Positions 12,201-27,200 of a stretch of DNA of 64,000 bases are shown here, in pieces. The notes below the pieces were generated by a model that worked only from the letters and a program-made list of their open reading frames with translations, was not told the origin of the DNA and ran no database searches. Positions within the stretch are counted from its first letter, which is position 1. Each line of letters starts with the position of its first letter. The DNA lies in the NCBI RefSeq assembly GCF_001949145.1, contig NW_019091387.1, forward strand, positions 155,207 to 219,206. The letters run 5' to 3'. Origin of the DNA: Acanthaster planci (lineage: Eukaryota; Echinodermata; Asteroidea; Valvatida; Acanthasteridae). The translations under genes and the position numbers were made by a program.

Positions 12201-15200
12201 TTTATTTCAGTGCATCCATGCCGTGCCTTTGTGCTTGAAAAACGTCAAAAAACTCATGTCTCTATAAAGTTACAACCCTTCCCTCTTTAATCAAACCACA
12301 CTTTTGTTGTGATTTGCATTTCCCCATCTTCTTACATTGTTTTCATTTCTGCTAATTTTTGTGCTTCAACTCAAGTTTCCTTTCTCAGTGTCTCAGCTAC
12401 AGTGGTGATTTTGTGGATCATCTTCAATGCAGAAGAGCAAGCGCTGTGTGCCCATGCCTTCAGCAATGGAAAAGGGCCCACTGACCAGGGTTGGGGGGGG
12501 TCCAGTCCAGGACGTTCAAGGTCGAGGCCAAGTCACTGTGTGGGGCCAAGGCCGAGGTGAAAGCCAGTTGCATGAACAACACACATTAACATATATGTAC
12601 ATACATACATGTACATGTACACACGTAATACAAACTCCACACGATTGAAGGTCAGTCTCTAAAATATTATAAGCACAGTTGGCTGGCGCACAAAATTCAT
12701 TTAAATTTAAAAAAAAAAGGAATGTGCATCAAGTGCTACATTCCACTTTCAATGTTCACGTAACATTGTAAACAACCTGGTAAATAAATTCAAACAGACA
12801 TACATGCAATTATCTCTTGTTTGGCAAGTGTTGCAAAGCTATTTTTTAAATTCCTTGGCTGAGAGGATGAGTTCCCCCCTCCATTCCACCAGTACAAAAA
12901 GAGAAAATTATAAAAGCTTAATTGCTCCCGACACATTAATATACATGTACATGTAATTCCCCATGTGATAATGTCTCCAATGTATGAAATACAAAAAACA
13001 AATCAAGATCACAAGAAGACAAGGTTTAAATGAAGGCCACTAATCACAAAATACAGTAATATCAAACTGGAAAGTTGGAAGTTCACAAACGACTGTAAAG
13101 TTGCAAAAATATCCCCCAACCAAATGTGTGAGTCACTATTTTTCAACAAAAAATGTCTGGGGAGCTTCCAAAATACACGGCGCAATTTCTCTCCCCCCGA
13201 AAAACCATGAAAATGGAAAGTTGGAAGTTCACAAACAGCTGCACAGTTGCAAAAATATCCCCCTACCAAATGTGAAAGTCACTACGTCATTTCATTCATG
13301 GGGAGCTCGCTCTTTTGTCATGTGCTGCACCTTGTCTTTGGAACAATCTACCAGCATGGTTACGATCTTCCCTTCTCTCCTGCAGTTTGGAAGGATCTGA
13401 AGACTCATCTCTTCACTGAGGCATTTCATTCATTTCACAGTACTAGCGCCTTGAGCAACTTGGTGGATCTGTGCGCTCTATAAATCGTCATTATTATTAA
13501 AAATAATGCTTCATGCTAACCATGAATACAGTACAAGGTAAGGAGAGAAATCACAGAAGGCGGTCTCCACCCCGTGTACTGTGGCACATACAAAGCTACC
13601 GTGCAGAAGCACATGCTGAACGGCTGCTGTGAAAGTACATGTATGTCCAGCGCCGGCCATTCATCAGATCATGGTGCACTTTATTGCTGGGCGGCCCACG
13701 ATCTAAACCTCATCTTGTTGAGGTACTTTTGCAAAATGATCCATGTACCGGTACCTTCTTTCTTGCAAATGTACCGGAAAGCCTCTAAAATGCCCATTTT
13801 AGCAAATACTGTACATGTAGAAACTCCAAAGTAAACTTTACATTTTTTTCAGAACTTCACACAACTCAAAAGCTATCAATTTCATGCAAAACATTGATGG
13901 ATATAAGGGTCTTCAATGGGAATAAAAATCCTTTTAGCTGCATCGCATTGGTGGGGAGTCTCGGTACCAGACTACGATTTCGTGCACAAAACTGATCCAT
14001 GTGCACAACACCTGCACAGCTGTTCTTATTTCAAAGATACCCTCATTGAGACAGCGCATTTTGGCCAAATCAGCAGGTTAACAGCTACGACATCACAAAC
14101 CAAATGGCACAATAAGCCCTTTGCAAATTAATTTGAATAAAACCTGGTACAATGAGTAATCTTAATACACATAAACATAACAATATGAATTCCCCAGACT
14201 AAAGACACCGTTGCTATACCTCATGATTCGAGGCAAGCTTTGCATAGCAACCACTATCTCTGGAATGGACCGGTTCCTTTGTGTCCTTTTTATCCATTGA
14301 GAGGGCATTCTTTATGTAGCTAAGAAAAGTTTCCCTGGAAATTCAGAGTTACAACGATTGTCCTTAATATGGAGAATTCAAATTATGTCCAAACAACTTT
14401 AAAGAACTCAGTGTACCAGATTTTATTCAAATTTCACTTGCAAAAGGCTTATTGAACGTGCCATCACGACTTCAGTTCTTCCTGTTGGGTGCTACATTAA
14501 CTGTCAAAAAGTAGACAAATTTTTCCCCTTTTATTTCATTAACTTTCACAGGTCTCCCAATGTTAAATTTTGAAAACAAACATTTAAATATTTCACCATC
14601 TATTGAATATTTGAATATAATTTTCAAATAATTGGCACAGCTAGCCCTACTAAGGGTGGGACGTTTACATGTTTAAATGTAAAAAGTTCCAAATCCGTTT
14701 TTAGATTTTCCAAAACATTTAAATGGAAACGCCCCCACTAGGGGTTTGAGGTTTTGATTGCCACAATCTGGCATTCATTTCTATCGTAAACAGAGCCTGT
14801 TACATACTGTGTTTTTTCCCTTGCAGCATCCATGTACCTTTTGAGAAAAACATGGAAAACTGCTTGTTTTAAATGCCCAAACATCAATCTACATTTTTAC
14901 ACACTGTAGGCTGGACAATGCGCACTGTTGAATTATATAATTTAGCACATACGAAAAGAATGAGGTAGGCAGTGGTGGCTGCTGTAAAGTGTTGAATGAA
15001 TGTTTAAATGGGAAAGTTTTTGCAAACGTTTTTCAAATTAAACGTAAATTCCTACCCATAAGCCCTACCCTCCAGTAGCATATCAAGCCCTAAATTAAAA
15101 CAATGGCCCTATTCCCAACCACAGTAGACTGTCTTTATATACTGACCTTTCCGGAGGACTTGACGCCTTTACTGATGCAAACAAACACAATGATCCATGC

Positions 15201-18200
15201 GATGATCAGGCACACCAGGTTCTGCCAGCGGATGGGTCCCATCTCATGCAAGCCCTCCGAGCGCGCGAGGACCATGTTACTGCAAAACAAAAACCCCGAA
15301 AAATTCAACATTAAACCCTCAGGTTCTGCTACATGTACTCTAAAATCAACACCTCATTTGTAACTACCGGTATTGCTTTGACTCTTCACAGATCTCATAA
15401 AATGAGTCTTAAGGACTTTTTTCCCCGAGAAAATTGAGCTCCTTGTTAGATGTATTACCAAGTTTGAAAGTCTGGTGAAAACAGGCATCTGGTGGGTAAA
15501 ATATTGCGGGTTCCCATTGATTTTTACCGGCATATTGTACAAGATTCGTTAAGGGCCCACTCCAAAAGTGGCTCTGGGGACTTCCAACTCATTTTGTTCG
15601 GTTGTGTCACATATAAATATGTGGTGTTTTGCCCTTCGGCATCCACATAAGTGTGCTCATTCCGCAAAAGCGAGTGGTGCACTGGATGTCTTAATTTTAA
15701 CCTTGGATGATTCATCAAGCACATGCAATTAAAACAAAGGGTGAACATCCATCCATATTATTTTGGGCTATGGAAAATTGGACCATCTTCGTAATTAACC
15801 AGGTTAATGGCGAAAGAAAAATCAGGAACTGTGGAAGGTTGAGACTAGCTCTAAATATTTCCAATGGGTAGGGCTATGCCAAATATCAAAATATCTGAAT
15901 CGATTATCGAACATTCAAAAATTATTTTTCAAATTTGAATATTCGAATGCAAAATTCATGAAAAGGAACGGAAAATTTCTTGTTTTCAATGAGAAAAATT
16001 GCAGAAAAAAAAGAGAAAAAAGGCTTGTTTCAAGCAGATTCAAATGAAAAACGATTCACAATGTAAATTTAAAAGGAATAGAAATTTTCAACAGGGCAAG
16101 GAGTATTGTCTCTTAACCACTTGCTGCCAGGTGCTTTTAAAAATGCAGTGCATGCATACGGGCCATTTTTAAGATTTTCAATTTTCAAAAATCTTTAAGA
16201 ATTTATCATTTCATTTAAAGGACGTTTACAGCCACATGAATGACTGTTTGGTGGCTACTCTAAGCTGACAGGCATCCTCCACTGACTACCGAGTATTTCA
16301 GCCAGAGAGCCCAGAAAATGTGAGGTGTTGCATAATTTCCTTNNNNNNNNNNNNNNNNNNNNNNNNNNNNNNNNNNNNNNNNNNNNNNNNNNNNNNNNNN
16401 NNNNNNNNNNNNNNNNNNNNNNNNNNNNNNNNNNNNNNNNNNNNNNNNNNNNNNNNNNNNNNNNNNNNNNNNNNNNNNNNNNNNNNNNNNNNNNNNNNNN
16501 NNNNNNNNNNNNNNNNNNNNNNNNNNNNNNNNNNNNNNNNNNNNNNNNNNNNNNNNNNNNNNNNNNNNNNNNNNNNNNNNNNNNNNNNNNNNNNNNNNNN
16601 NNNNNNNNNNNNNNNNNNNNNNNNNNNNNNNNNNNNNNNNNNNNNNNNNNNNNNNNNNNNNNNNNNNNNNNNNNNNNNNNNNNNNNNNNNNNNNNNNNNN
16701 NNNNNNNNNNNNNNNNNNNNNNNNNNNNNNNNNNNNNNNNNNNNNNNNNNNNNNNNNNNNNNNNNNNNNNNNNNNNNNNNNNNNNNNNNNNNNNNNNNNN
16801 NNNNNNNNNNNNNNNNNNNNNNNNNNNNNNNNNNNNNNNNNNNNNNNNNNNNNNNNNNNNNNNNNNNNNNNNNNNNNNNNNNNNNNNNNNNNNNNNNNNN
16901 NNNNNNNNNNNNNNNNNNNNNNNNNNNNNNNNNNNNNNNNNNNNNNNNNNNNNNNNNNNNNNNNNNNNNNNNNNNNNNNNNNNNNNNNNNNNNNNNNNNN
17001 NNNNNNNNNNNNNNNNNNNNNNNNNNNNNNNNNNNNNNNNNNNNNNNNNNNNNNNNNNNNNNNNNNNNNNNNNNNNNNNNNNNNNNNNNNNNNNNNNNNN
17101 NNNNNNNNNNNNNNNNNNNNNNNNNNNNNNNNNNNNNNNNNNNNNNNNNNNNNNNNNGAAAAATGAAGGCAATTCCCAGCAGGTCTTGTTCCGAGTATGG
17201 TCTTTTGTTACACGGACCAGCTCTTTATGTCCTATTTTGGGCATCCCAGCTCTGCGTATAAACCCATGGTGCCCGAAACGGGGTTCCCCGGCAGCAAGTG
17301 GTTAATCTTGCTAAATCAAGCACACTTGTACCAGTACATGTTCATACTGTATTAAAGAAGAGAACAGCTTGTTCCATTTTTTCTTAGAATTTGTATTGAT
17401 ATTCAGCAAATTCAAACCTTGAGTGCTGTAGACTATGTACATGTACATGTAATCACTCACACCACATACATGCAATTACTGTGTATCTACAGGTATGGGA
17501 GTATCTGGGATCAATGCTACCATGTTAGTCATTTAGCCAATAGTTATGTACATGTGAATGCCATCTGAAGCAAAGAGGCATAACAATTTCTGTTGTGTCT
17601 GGAAAGATGACCTTTTTTTCCCTACTAGGTCTTTTTTTTTAGACAAGGTCAGTCTCCAGGAGTATGATACTGATGGGCAAACATTATGCATGTCTGGCCA
17701 TGTGAAAGGGATGCCTTATGCAATGCACTTATGCAAGGCAATTCATGTTGCATAAGGTGGTGCATGTGCACATACATTCGCTCTGTGCTTCACACTGCTT
17801 CAAGGGCAACCTAAGAGAGGAGGGCCGCACAAGATGCATGTCAGTAACAACGCCTAAATATCACAATGACAGAGCAAGACCACCACATGAAAGTGCTCTT
17901 CACAACCTGGAGGAGGGCTTGTGCAAGACTTGCTCTCCCTGCGCATGACAGTGCATCCGATTTTTTTTTCTTTTTTAAGTTCTTTATTGTTTTTATCCTG
18001 GGTAAATTGAGGCAAATGACAGACAGAACAAATAAACTAACACTTACTAAACTGGACAGTAAAAGAAACTTCTGTCAAAGGCCACACATAAAAATTCACT
18101 CCATAGAAATCAACAATTTTTGTACACAGGTATGCTGCAATACCCTTTACTAATCACATGCCCAAAAGTCACAGAATGTAACAGAATGAGCCGTAAGTTT

Positions 18201-21200
18201 CACGCGGAAATCAATGTCACAGGACAAAATAAAGAAGTCAAAATCATTACTTTTCAATAATGTGTATGTACAGTCAGTAAGGATGGCATCCTTATACAGA
18301 AACCACTCATGCATTGGTTGTTTTAAATGTTGTCCATTCATGGGTCATTTTTGCTTGGTGGAGAGTGCTTTTGTGTGTGACTTTTGATACAGTAACCAAG
18401 TTGCTGTGCATGTCAATTCCTTCTTTGTTATAAAGATAATCAATTACTTTTGGGCATGTGATGAGTACGGGGTATTGTAGCATACCTGAGTACAAAAATT
18501 GTTTTTTTCTTCAGGGTGAATTTTTGACAGAAGTGGCAAATTTCTTTAGCTGTCCAGTGTAGCTTCACAAAACCGCATACCGAGTACATGAACAAAACAA
18601 ACACATGTACACTGAAACAGCAAATAATATAAACATACACCACATTACATGCATGAAATGTAATACCGTTAAAACAGATAGAATATCATTGCTGGAATCC
18701 AGGAACACATTATGACCCTAGCAACTACTGTTACTTAAATTGGAAAATTCCAGCTTAAAATATGTAACTGCTGTCTGGCTGAGTCACTGTTGCAGATCTT
18801 GGTCTCAGTCAACCCTCAAGAATCTCAACCTTGAGCGTCTGAGCCAGTTATTGACCGAAGTGCTGGGGTGAAACTTTTGCGTTCAGGCGTTCAGCTGAAA
18901 ACCTTCGTTAATTCCCCCCGCTCCCCCCGGAAAATTCAGCAGTGCCAGAAATTATTATTCTAATATTCACAGTCCGGCTCCCATCTCGGGTGTATTGTCC
19001 ACGTCACTGGGAACAATGTGCACATCAGCACCAACCTGACCTGAACCCTACAAAGGACCACTGTCTTGCCCTAACCCCCCCCCCACCAGGAGTTGGTCAC
19101 AGCAGGTTATTAAGCTCGGGGGGGGGAGAGAAAAACCAACTCACAATGTGTGTATCTGTGATAGGAACGTGCAAAATGAAAATACGCTGGCACCCATAGA
19201 AGATGTCAATGTAAACTTTCCACACCTCATTGCCAACTCTCAGGATGTGTTGAGCTGTCTTGTGTTTACATTTCATGTCGACAGCCCAACTCCATGGACC
19301 GTAATCACAGACACAGTCACTGTGAGCATCAGTTAACTGCATCACTTTATTATGCCGGCATTACGCATCGCTGGTAATGAAACAAAGGCTCGCAAGCTCA
19401 AAGAAAATCTTAGTCCATGAAGAAGTGTTCAGTCGTAGGGGTGGGGGGGAACCTCGACCAATATCCAGAGAAAGCTCATGCACAGACTGAATCAGCTTGC
19501 TAGGGGTGGAAGGTGAAACAAGAACCACTGTGCCAACCTTGCAGTGTTCTGAATTCACACTGGGCAGTCCAACAGCAACCGGGTTAATAGTACATTTGTA
19601 CATCTCAGTCTTGCACTTCAAACCTCTGGAACAGTCGGGTGGTCCAATTTTCTGGAGTGTTTCTCATTAAACCAGTAAACTTTGACACAAGCAGCCATGT
19701 GATAACACTTATGTGATAACATTTATGGTAAATATTTTTCATGCAAGTTCACAATTCTCCTGCGTATGAAAGTTATTTATCATTCCTTTCGGGTTACATG
19801 TATACGTACATGTACATGTAAGTACATGTATTTAAAAAATGCATTTCATTTTTTTACATTTACACTTGTTCACACTTTTCCAGACAATTATGGTCACTGC
19901 TGCTATGAATTTAGGCTTTTCTGTTCAAAATGTGAACCTCAAATTTACCCACTGTACTGTAAAGTTTCTGTCTTAATGACAGCCTTTTGAGTCGTAATAC
20001 CAGCTTACATGTGGACCTACACAAGACAAAAGCATGGACAGTCTCAGTGCCAGGTCATGCACGCACTGTATAGTACTCTATCTCAGCATATCACAATGCA
20101 GTGCGTCTACAGACAGGAGCGTCGTTGGCCCAGCGGGCTGTTACAACTCGTGTCAGTCTGAGGCAATTTGCTTGCGTGCGCCAAAGAAGAGTGGTGCCAT
20201 ACGTGCACTGCCTAACTACAGTTCAAAATAATTCCACGTATCATGTCATCATGTTGGCCGATTTACCGCACTTGCTGCCCTCAACAATGATTTTTCGACA
20301 CTTGACAACTTTTATGAAAATCCAGCCTGGACAACAAACACTTAAAAGTCGTGTTTCAAAATTACCGAATGGCAAGATTCTTTTTTCATTTTTGGTTAAA
20401 CATGTCTTCAGTTGCATCTAATATGGCGCAAATATTTTCCATCATTCCAAGACATCTTTTTAGGGATGTTCCACAGGTCTTAAACCATGGTGGTAGTAAT
20501 ACTAGAACATACATGTACATATATACATACATGTACACGTACTCGGGCCTTCTTTGTTGGTTGTACAATTCACGAGTCAGTACCACTGTTTATCATGTAC
20601 CAATGAGGGCATCAGATACCAAACTGATATTCATGTACAGCTAACATGCAACAGCTGGGACTAAACCAGCTGTTATGACAACCGCACGTCCTATTCACAA
20701 TTCCAACCAGTGTTGTATTCGAGTCCATCACAAGTCCCTGTAAGTCCATCAGAAGTCACTCATTCTTAAGACAATGCCCAAGCGATTCAAATGAGCTGTG
20801 ACGAAAAGCATTCTTTTGTCATTGTTCACCCTGTTACTAATGACTGGCCTTATGACTGGACTTGTGAAGGGGCTTGTGATGGACTCGAATACAACACTGA
20901 TTTCGACATACATATACCAGTGCAAGCTACCCCTGACTGATTACCGTCAATGCAGGCTCCAAACCTGCATCTCCCTTGTCCCCCCTTCTCTCCCCCCAAA
21001 CTTACTTCCAGAACTCGGCGGATGGCCGGGTGGCATCCTCGGTGAAGTTGGACGTCATGCAGCTCTCCGTGTTCCAGGTGTTGTTGCAGGTCCTCCAGGG
21101 CACCTCGGTGGTGAAGGAAGAGTAGAAGTAGAAGATGGTGTAGCCGATGATAACGTTGTAGTAGATGCAACACAGGATGGTCACGCAACACATGGAGTAC

Positions 21201-24200
21201 CCAATACCTGTTGCGCACAGAAATGGGGGGGGGGCAAGAGAAGGAAATTTTAGACTGCGGCAAAACTTGAAACTAGGCATGGGTGGTACATGTATGTTTA
21301 TGGGGCTGGATAAATCTGCAAAAGACACCGCGGAATGCATGGAATCTTTAGTCATTTGCGCACTGCAGTCAACGAGTAATTAGCTGGGGCATCTTCAGGA
21401 CAAACACGTGGTGATGATCATACGGCACATGTACCACATTTCAAACGTACATGTACATGTAATCAAGATCATACAAATGTAGAAGCAGCTGTGGCGGCAT
21501 GATTTTCAAAGTGGGAGGGAGGGAGGCAGTTGTGAGACCATCAGGCACCAGCCATTAACAAACCATCCAATATAAGCCCAATCCTCCCTGCCAAAAGTGC
21601 GGGGGTAGGGGTTTAGCCCCCTCCCTCCCCCTTGCAAAAGTAAGGGGGGCCACTGGCCCCCACCCCCTCCCTTTCCACTTCCACCACCAGTGCGTAAAAT
21701 GCTGTAAAGATTACTGAAACTACAGGTAAACAGAACCAAGAACAGAAATCACGAAAAGGCCTTGGGACAGATACACCTCATAAACCAATAAGTGCAACAC
21801 TTCAGTAGGCATATGATTTTTTTGCGCCTGAAATTCCAAACGATTTTGGCACAATCAGAGTATAATTTAGTGTGTATTCTTGACGAAGCAAAATGCAATA
21901 GAAGGACTCGAGTCAAACTTTTGGGATACAAAGCGAGCTGTTGTGAATGGTCAAGACAAGCGTCAGCGAGAGTCTACTGTTACTTTTTGCACAGTTTCTT
22001 TCATGTTTCAGAAAGATGTGGGGGGTGGCAGGAGGGAAGTTGATGGCGAAGTCGACCCCTTATCCATCATCCTGGTCACAGGTCCTGGGGAAAAAAATCC
22101 AGCCCCTTGGTCTCCCTGAAAATACCAGTAACATACCGCAGTGTGGACTGATAATAGAGCTTTTGATGACTTAAAAAACCGCATCCAGCGACCAAAGTCT
22201 CGCTATTCATGAAGGCACTGTAAGCTTTCCCAGCAACGATACTTACAATGTACCTCTACAAATTCCATTGCATTGTTGTGCTCCAGTGAAGCGTTTACAC
22301 TGCCCATTCACTGAGGGACATTGGCACACCTACATGTACATGTACACACACCTTGATAAATATGACCGGTGTATGTCGACGACCAGACGTTTTTTCCTCT
22401 GAAGTTAAGCATACATGTATAACAAGAACGGCACATCATAGCTTAACCGAGTTCTATGATAATGTAGATATCAATATGACAATGAAAGATCTATGTGTGC
22501 ATGTAGGCCAGTGCAGAGCTTTGTAATGGAAATGTGCACATGCACAGCTGGATGCTACAACCACAGTTGGAAAAAAGTCAGTTCCAAAACCTCATAATCC
22601 TAGGAGGGCAATGCTAGCTTGTAAATATTGTAGACACTCCAACAATTACAGTACATGCAATCCTGGCAAGACGGGTTCCAAAGATTTTTTTCAAGGAATG
22701 CGGCACACTGCAAGAAGAGATAATCCATGTTTGTCTGTGAAATTGAAAACTGTAACCTAAGGCTCATTTTAAAATTTAATACAATTACAGGAAACGATTT
22801 CAAGGAAACAATCATATTGAGACGGCCATTACATTTTATGATAACCTTGTATATGTACTTAGTGGATCTAGATGCAGGTTTCTCCCTTTCATTGCCTCAG
22901 ATATGCAAAGCTAACTCTGAATGTGTTAGGACCGCTGTTCAAAATGTTGGAAGTTGTACCTACAACCATGTGACCACACACACCTGATACCAGAGAGTTT
23001 GTTCTTGGATGAGTTGGCAGACAGCTCAATGTTCACACCCACAAATGAGGCCAAAATGACTTTTCTTTCCTGTTTTTCTTTCGTTTTTCTTAAAATACCT
23101 ACATACATGTACATGTATATTATGCTCTGCTTTTGGAGCCATCTCACGCAACAGAATATTTGATGGCACGGAAAGTTGAATATATAATATACATATTCAA
23201 TTATTTCAACTGACTCAGTCCCACAAAACGGCCGAGTACTGAGAGACACTGCGAGACACTGTACAGACCGTTCACACATTCTCATGGGATTTTTAATCAT
23301 GCCTGTATGTTTGTGTCATGGCTGCATAAGAAATTCATGTTGTGGGCTAAATCCTTGGCATGCAAGTCTGCATTCCGGGAATTCATGTCCGTTACAGCTC
23401 CAGGCAACAGAACACACACACACACCAAGCCCAGGGCTGTGGCCCAAAATATCAGTGCCCACTGTGTTCTGGCCTGCTATGGTAGAACACATACCAGCAG
23501 CAAGGGCGAGTGACACACAAGACAACCAGAGCAATGACCAGCTGTGATGACCACTCTACCCATAACTTTATGACCTGACCCAGCTCCCATGCCAAATGAC
23601 CCCGCCCTGACCCCCTGCTTGACCATGACCACACTGTCAAGGCAGAGCGATTCAGGGGTATGAAATATTGCACAAAATGATTGTGACCAAACCGTACACG
23701 AAGTCACAAGTGGCCAGAGCTACTTCAGAAATACAGGCCTGGCAAAGAATCTTGCGCAAGGGAAATAAAAAGGATCTACACACGTATCAATGTTTGAAAC
23801 CATGCAATGTCTAGTTTCATCAGTGGGTCCATCAAAACAGAGGGAGCTCATTTTTGCTCTTTCAAACACAACATGCAAGAAAAACCTAAAAGAAAAATAG
23901 ACCTAAGACTCATTTTGTGGGATCTGGAAGTATACACATGCTCATTTTAAAATTCCTTTATGAGCCAAAACACCCAAGAGCAGAAAAAGAGCGCTGTGAA
24001 ATGTTAATATAGATTTTTCTTCATTTTTATTCTCAAAATCAAGGGATACATACTGGACTCGTACATGCCCATGTTTGGTACATATACATGTACATGCCCA
24101 CATTTGGTACATGCCCATGCCCACATTTGATACATGCCTATGTTTGGTGTATGCCCATGTCTGGTACATGTCCATGTTTGGTACATGTACATGCCCACAT

Positions 24201-27200
24201 CTAGTACATGTACATGTCTGGTACATGCCCATGTTTGGTACATGCCCATGTTTGGTACATGCCCATGTTTGGTACATGCCCATGTCTGGTACATGCCCAT
24301 GTCTGGTACATGTACATGCCTATGTCTGGTACATGTACATGCCCATGTCTGGTACATGCCCACGTTTGGTACATGGTACATGCCCACGTTTGGTACATGT
24401 ACATGCCCACATTTAGTACATGCCCATGTCTGGTACATGCCAAGTAGGAAAAAACCTCTTTCATCACGGCGATTAATGACTGTTTTGTTGTATCTTGGCC
24501 CTTTGGCCACTAGAGATGTGATTAAATGCAACCAATACTCTGCAGGATGTGAATTAAATCACTAAAGAATGCTTTGGCTACCAGAAAATTTAGGGAAAGA
24601 GTACAATAATAATACGGTTGAAGAGGTTGCCAGAAATGCTCAGGCATGCAAGGCTGTCCACTGTGCCCTTGTGGTGTTACCACCGATATAGTGAAATGCA
24701 AAGCAGTAACTGATCAGACTCAATGGCATTCCAGTCCTTACTGCAAACTATGGGTATATACAGTGCATGTACTCTTCTGAATCAAATAAATTACGGCTAT
24801 CCGAGATGAGATATAATATCAGAGGCCAGTTTATTCCAGTCTCTCTTCAAACTAAGGCACTTTGAATTAATGAGTTGGTATTGTGAAGAGGTACAGAACA
24901 GGTCCAAAGGAATGAACAAGTCAATACAATTCTCAAGGACCTTCATCCTCTGAGAGAACGTGCTGGCCTTTTGAAATTTCTACTACCGGTATTTGCATTT
25001 CCAAATCCAAAGGGTGCCGGTTCGCCTGACCAAGGACCAGCAGTAAGGGGGGGGGATAAAATTTATGAGGGGAGGCGAGGTAGCCGCAGATATTATCAAG
25101 GGGGCGTGGGCAGCAAATCAACTATGCCTCATATAGTGCGTGGATTATGTGCATGTACATGTACATTTCACGACATTTCAACAGGGACGAGGCACGAGCA
25201 CGGACATCGGGCAGAGGAGGGGGAAACATGCTTGTCCACACCCTCCCCCTCCCTGGTCATATCACTAGTGGACCAGTCGCTGGTTGAGCTGGCCCCTCTG
25301 CAATCCTAAAATCCTCACCATCATGCAACTGATGGGTGTGGACTTTCATGAATAATTATACCGGTTGATTATTGAATCCAACAAGATCGGGCCTTTCTCT
25401 TTCTGATCCGAGCACCGACTTAATCTCCTCATGCTCTGGCTCATGGTCTGCGTAGTACAATTTATATGCAAAGGCAGATCCAGAACAAATTTCTTTTTTT
25501 GGGGGGGGGGTGGGTTCTGTTTTCTTGGAATGGTAAAAAAATTACAAATATAAACAAATAACTTGTTATTCTGGGGGTTTAGGCTATGCACAAGTACATG
25601 TACATCTGAGGGCTTTTGACAGTTTTGAAGCTAGGGATTTAAAACTGCCTCTGGAAATTACATTAACTTTCTCTCATTAGTTTTCACAAAAAAACCACCT
25701 TTTTTTAGAGCCATGGGTAAGTTCCGCCTTCCCCCGGTCCACCAATGTAGGAATATATACAGTATATCTATTTGTTATGTGATACGGTTCTCACAGAATG
25801 AACAATAAGAGGGTGGGGTAATTAACACAGGTTGCATAATATAGCCAGATGGCTCTGTACTTTGATACTGGATTTCTAAGAGCATATTGCATTCTAATAA
25901 TGCACCCTTACTAGCTTTGAACCAAGAGATTGGATTTCTGAAGGTAAACTTCTGCAATATGTCTCTGCATTCTGAGAATCTCTGGTGTAGAACAAATGGA
26001 AAAGGGATTAGGCTCGGAGAGCACCTGTTGCAGGGGATAAGCCAACTGATGATTGACATCACTTGCAAAAGTGCTGGCTCATGGTCAGCTTTGGATGGGC
26101 CTACTGTATCTGCCATCATACCATGCTGTGCAGTGATGTACCAGAAGGAAACCACCACCACCAGGGTGTAGGAAAGTGGACTGAAACTGTACATTAATAA
26201 AGCAATCTGCTTTTCAGTTCATAGAAGTGTCCAAATGTAAAATTGTTGACTTTGGACATGCTTTCTTTTTTACAAATCAGAAAATATGTACTGTGTTCGA
26301 GTTTTTAGAATTGCATCTGCCGGGTAAGACTACATACATACCAGTATTTTCTACTGGCAAAAGATTGGTTTAAGCATTAAAGTTTTTTTCAGGTTTAGCA
26401 CAGCTGAGAAACAGTATACAAAATCCAGCATTGAGATTATCCAAAAACTGACATAACATACCGGTAATAAGTTAGCCCCCCCCCATACAGTGCTGCAGCC
26501 GAACCCCTAAACCGAGCCAAAACTCATCGAACGTGGCACTTCAAATCGAACCAAAGTGGTCGTTTTGGATGTTCGGCATTAATGGCATGGCAATGATAGT
26601 CCACGGAATGCACGCAAGAAAACTTGATAAAAAAGCAAACACAACCAAAAATGGATAACGAGTTATTATGCTGTACCGGCCACTCGGCACATCTGTGTAC
26701 ACACTTACCACAAACATACATACAGTACACTTATGATGGCCCCACATCATGTGATGGTTGTAAAAAGCATGTGGTGAGAATTCACTAATAATCAACAGAG
26801 ATCATGCAACATGCAGCATTTCTGCTGCATAACAACGCTTAATTCTTACTACATCCAATTGCGTTTATGTACATGTATATTCAGATATTAGCATTATGTT
26901 TGCCAATCTCTGATAGCCACACCCTTATGTTCCATATTAGGCCAATGTCATAAATGGCCGCGTAAAACCAATTTTGATTGGATGCTGATCATAGTCGGAC
27001 TCCTGCTTGATCAAAGGCAACTCCGGAGTGAATGCCGATTTTGCAAGGCGGCCAGTGCAGCACTCAAGGGCATGACAAGATCTGGTTCGAGCGGTTGCCT
27101 CACTTGCCTTTCGTTTGATCATGTTTGATCAAAGTCATGTCAACCTGTGTGAAAACGTTGTAACAGAATTTTACCAGATCTTTAAGTTGATTGCCAATCT

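Larger units (their letters stand above)
8717..15146. other. SLC6 intron with LINE fragment and local repeats
   Basis: 6.4 kb between the TM4 and TM5 exons. It holds an imperfect hairpin at 9942-9990, a direct duplication at 13068-13281 and a retrotransposon 3' end at 13290-13507. The rest is AT-rich with TACATGTA motifs and no coding evidence. Confidence 0.7.
15280..21005. other. SLC6 intron with gapped piggyBac-like element and hAT-like element
   Basis: 5.7 kb between the TM3 and TM4 exons. It contains the TTAA-flanked repeat interrupted by the 815-base N run and the 192-bp element at 20708-20899. No coding sequence was recognised in the remainder. Confidence 0.7.

Noticed and set aside
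16255-17261. Open frames of 313-329 codons
   Set aside because: They consist almost entirely of N from the assembly gap.
20798-21253. Plus-strand and alternative minus-strand open frames of 137-151 codons
   Set aside because: They are shadows of the SLC6 TM3 exon, which matches the family in its own frame.
24062-24440. CRISPR-like regular repeat array
   Set aside because: Units are contiguous 17-mers without unique spacers, in an animal intron.
24004-24531. Open frames of 113-175 codons with repeated [15 protein letters not shown]-like peptides on both strands
   Set aside because: They arise from a 17-bp tandem repeat lacking stops; open frames appear in several phases and both strands, and there is no splice or domain context.
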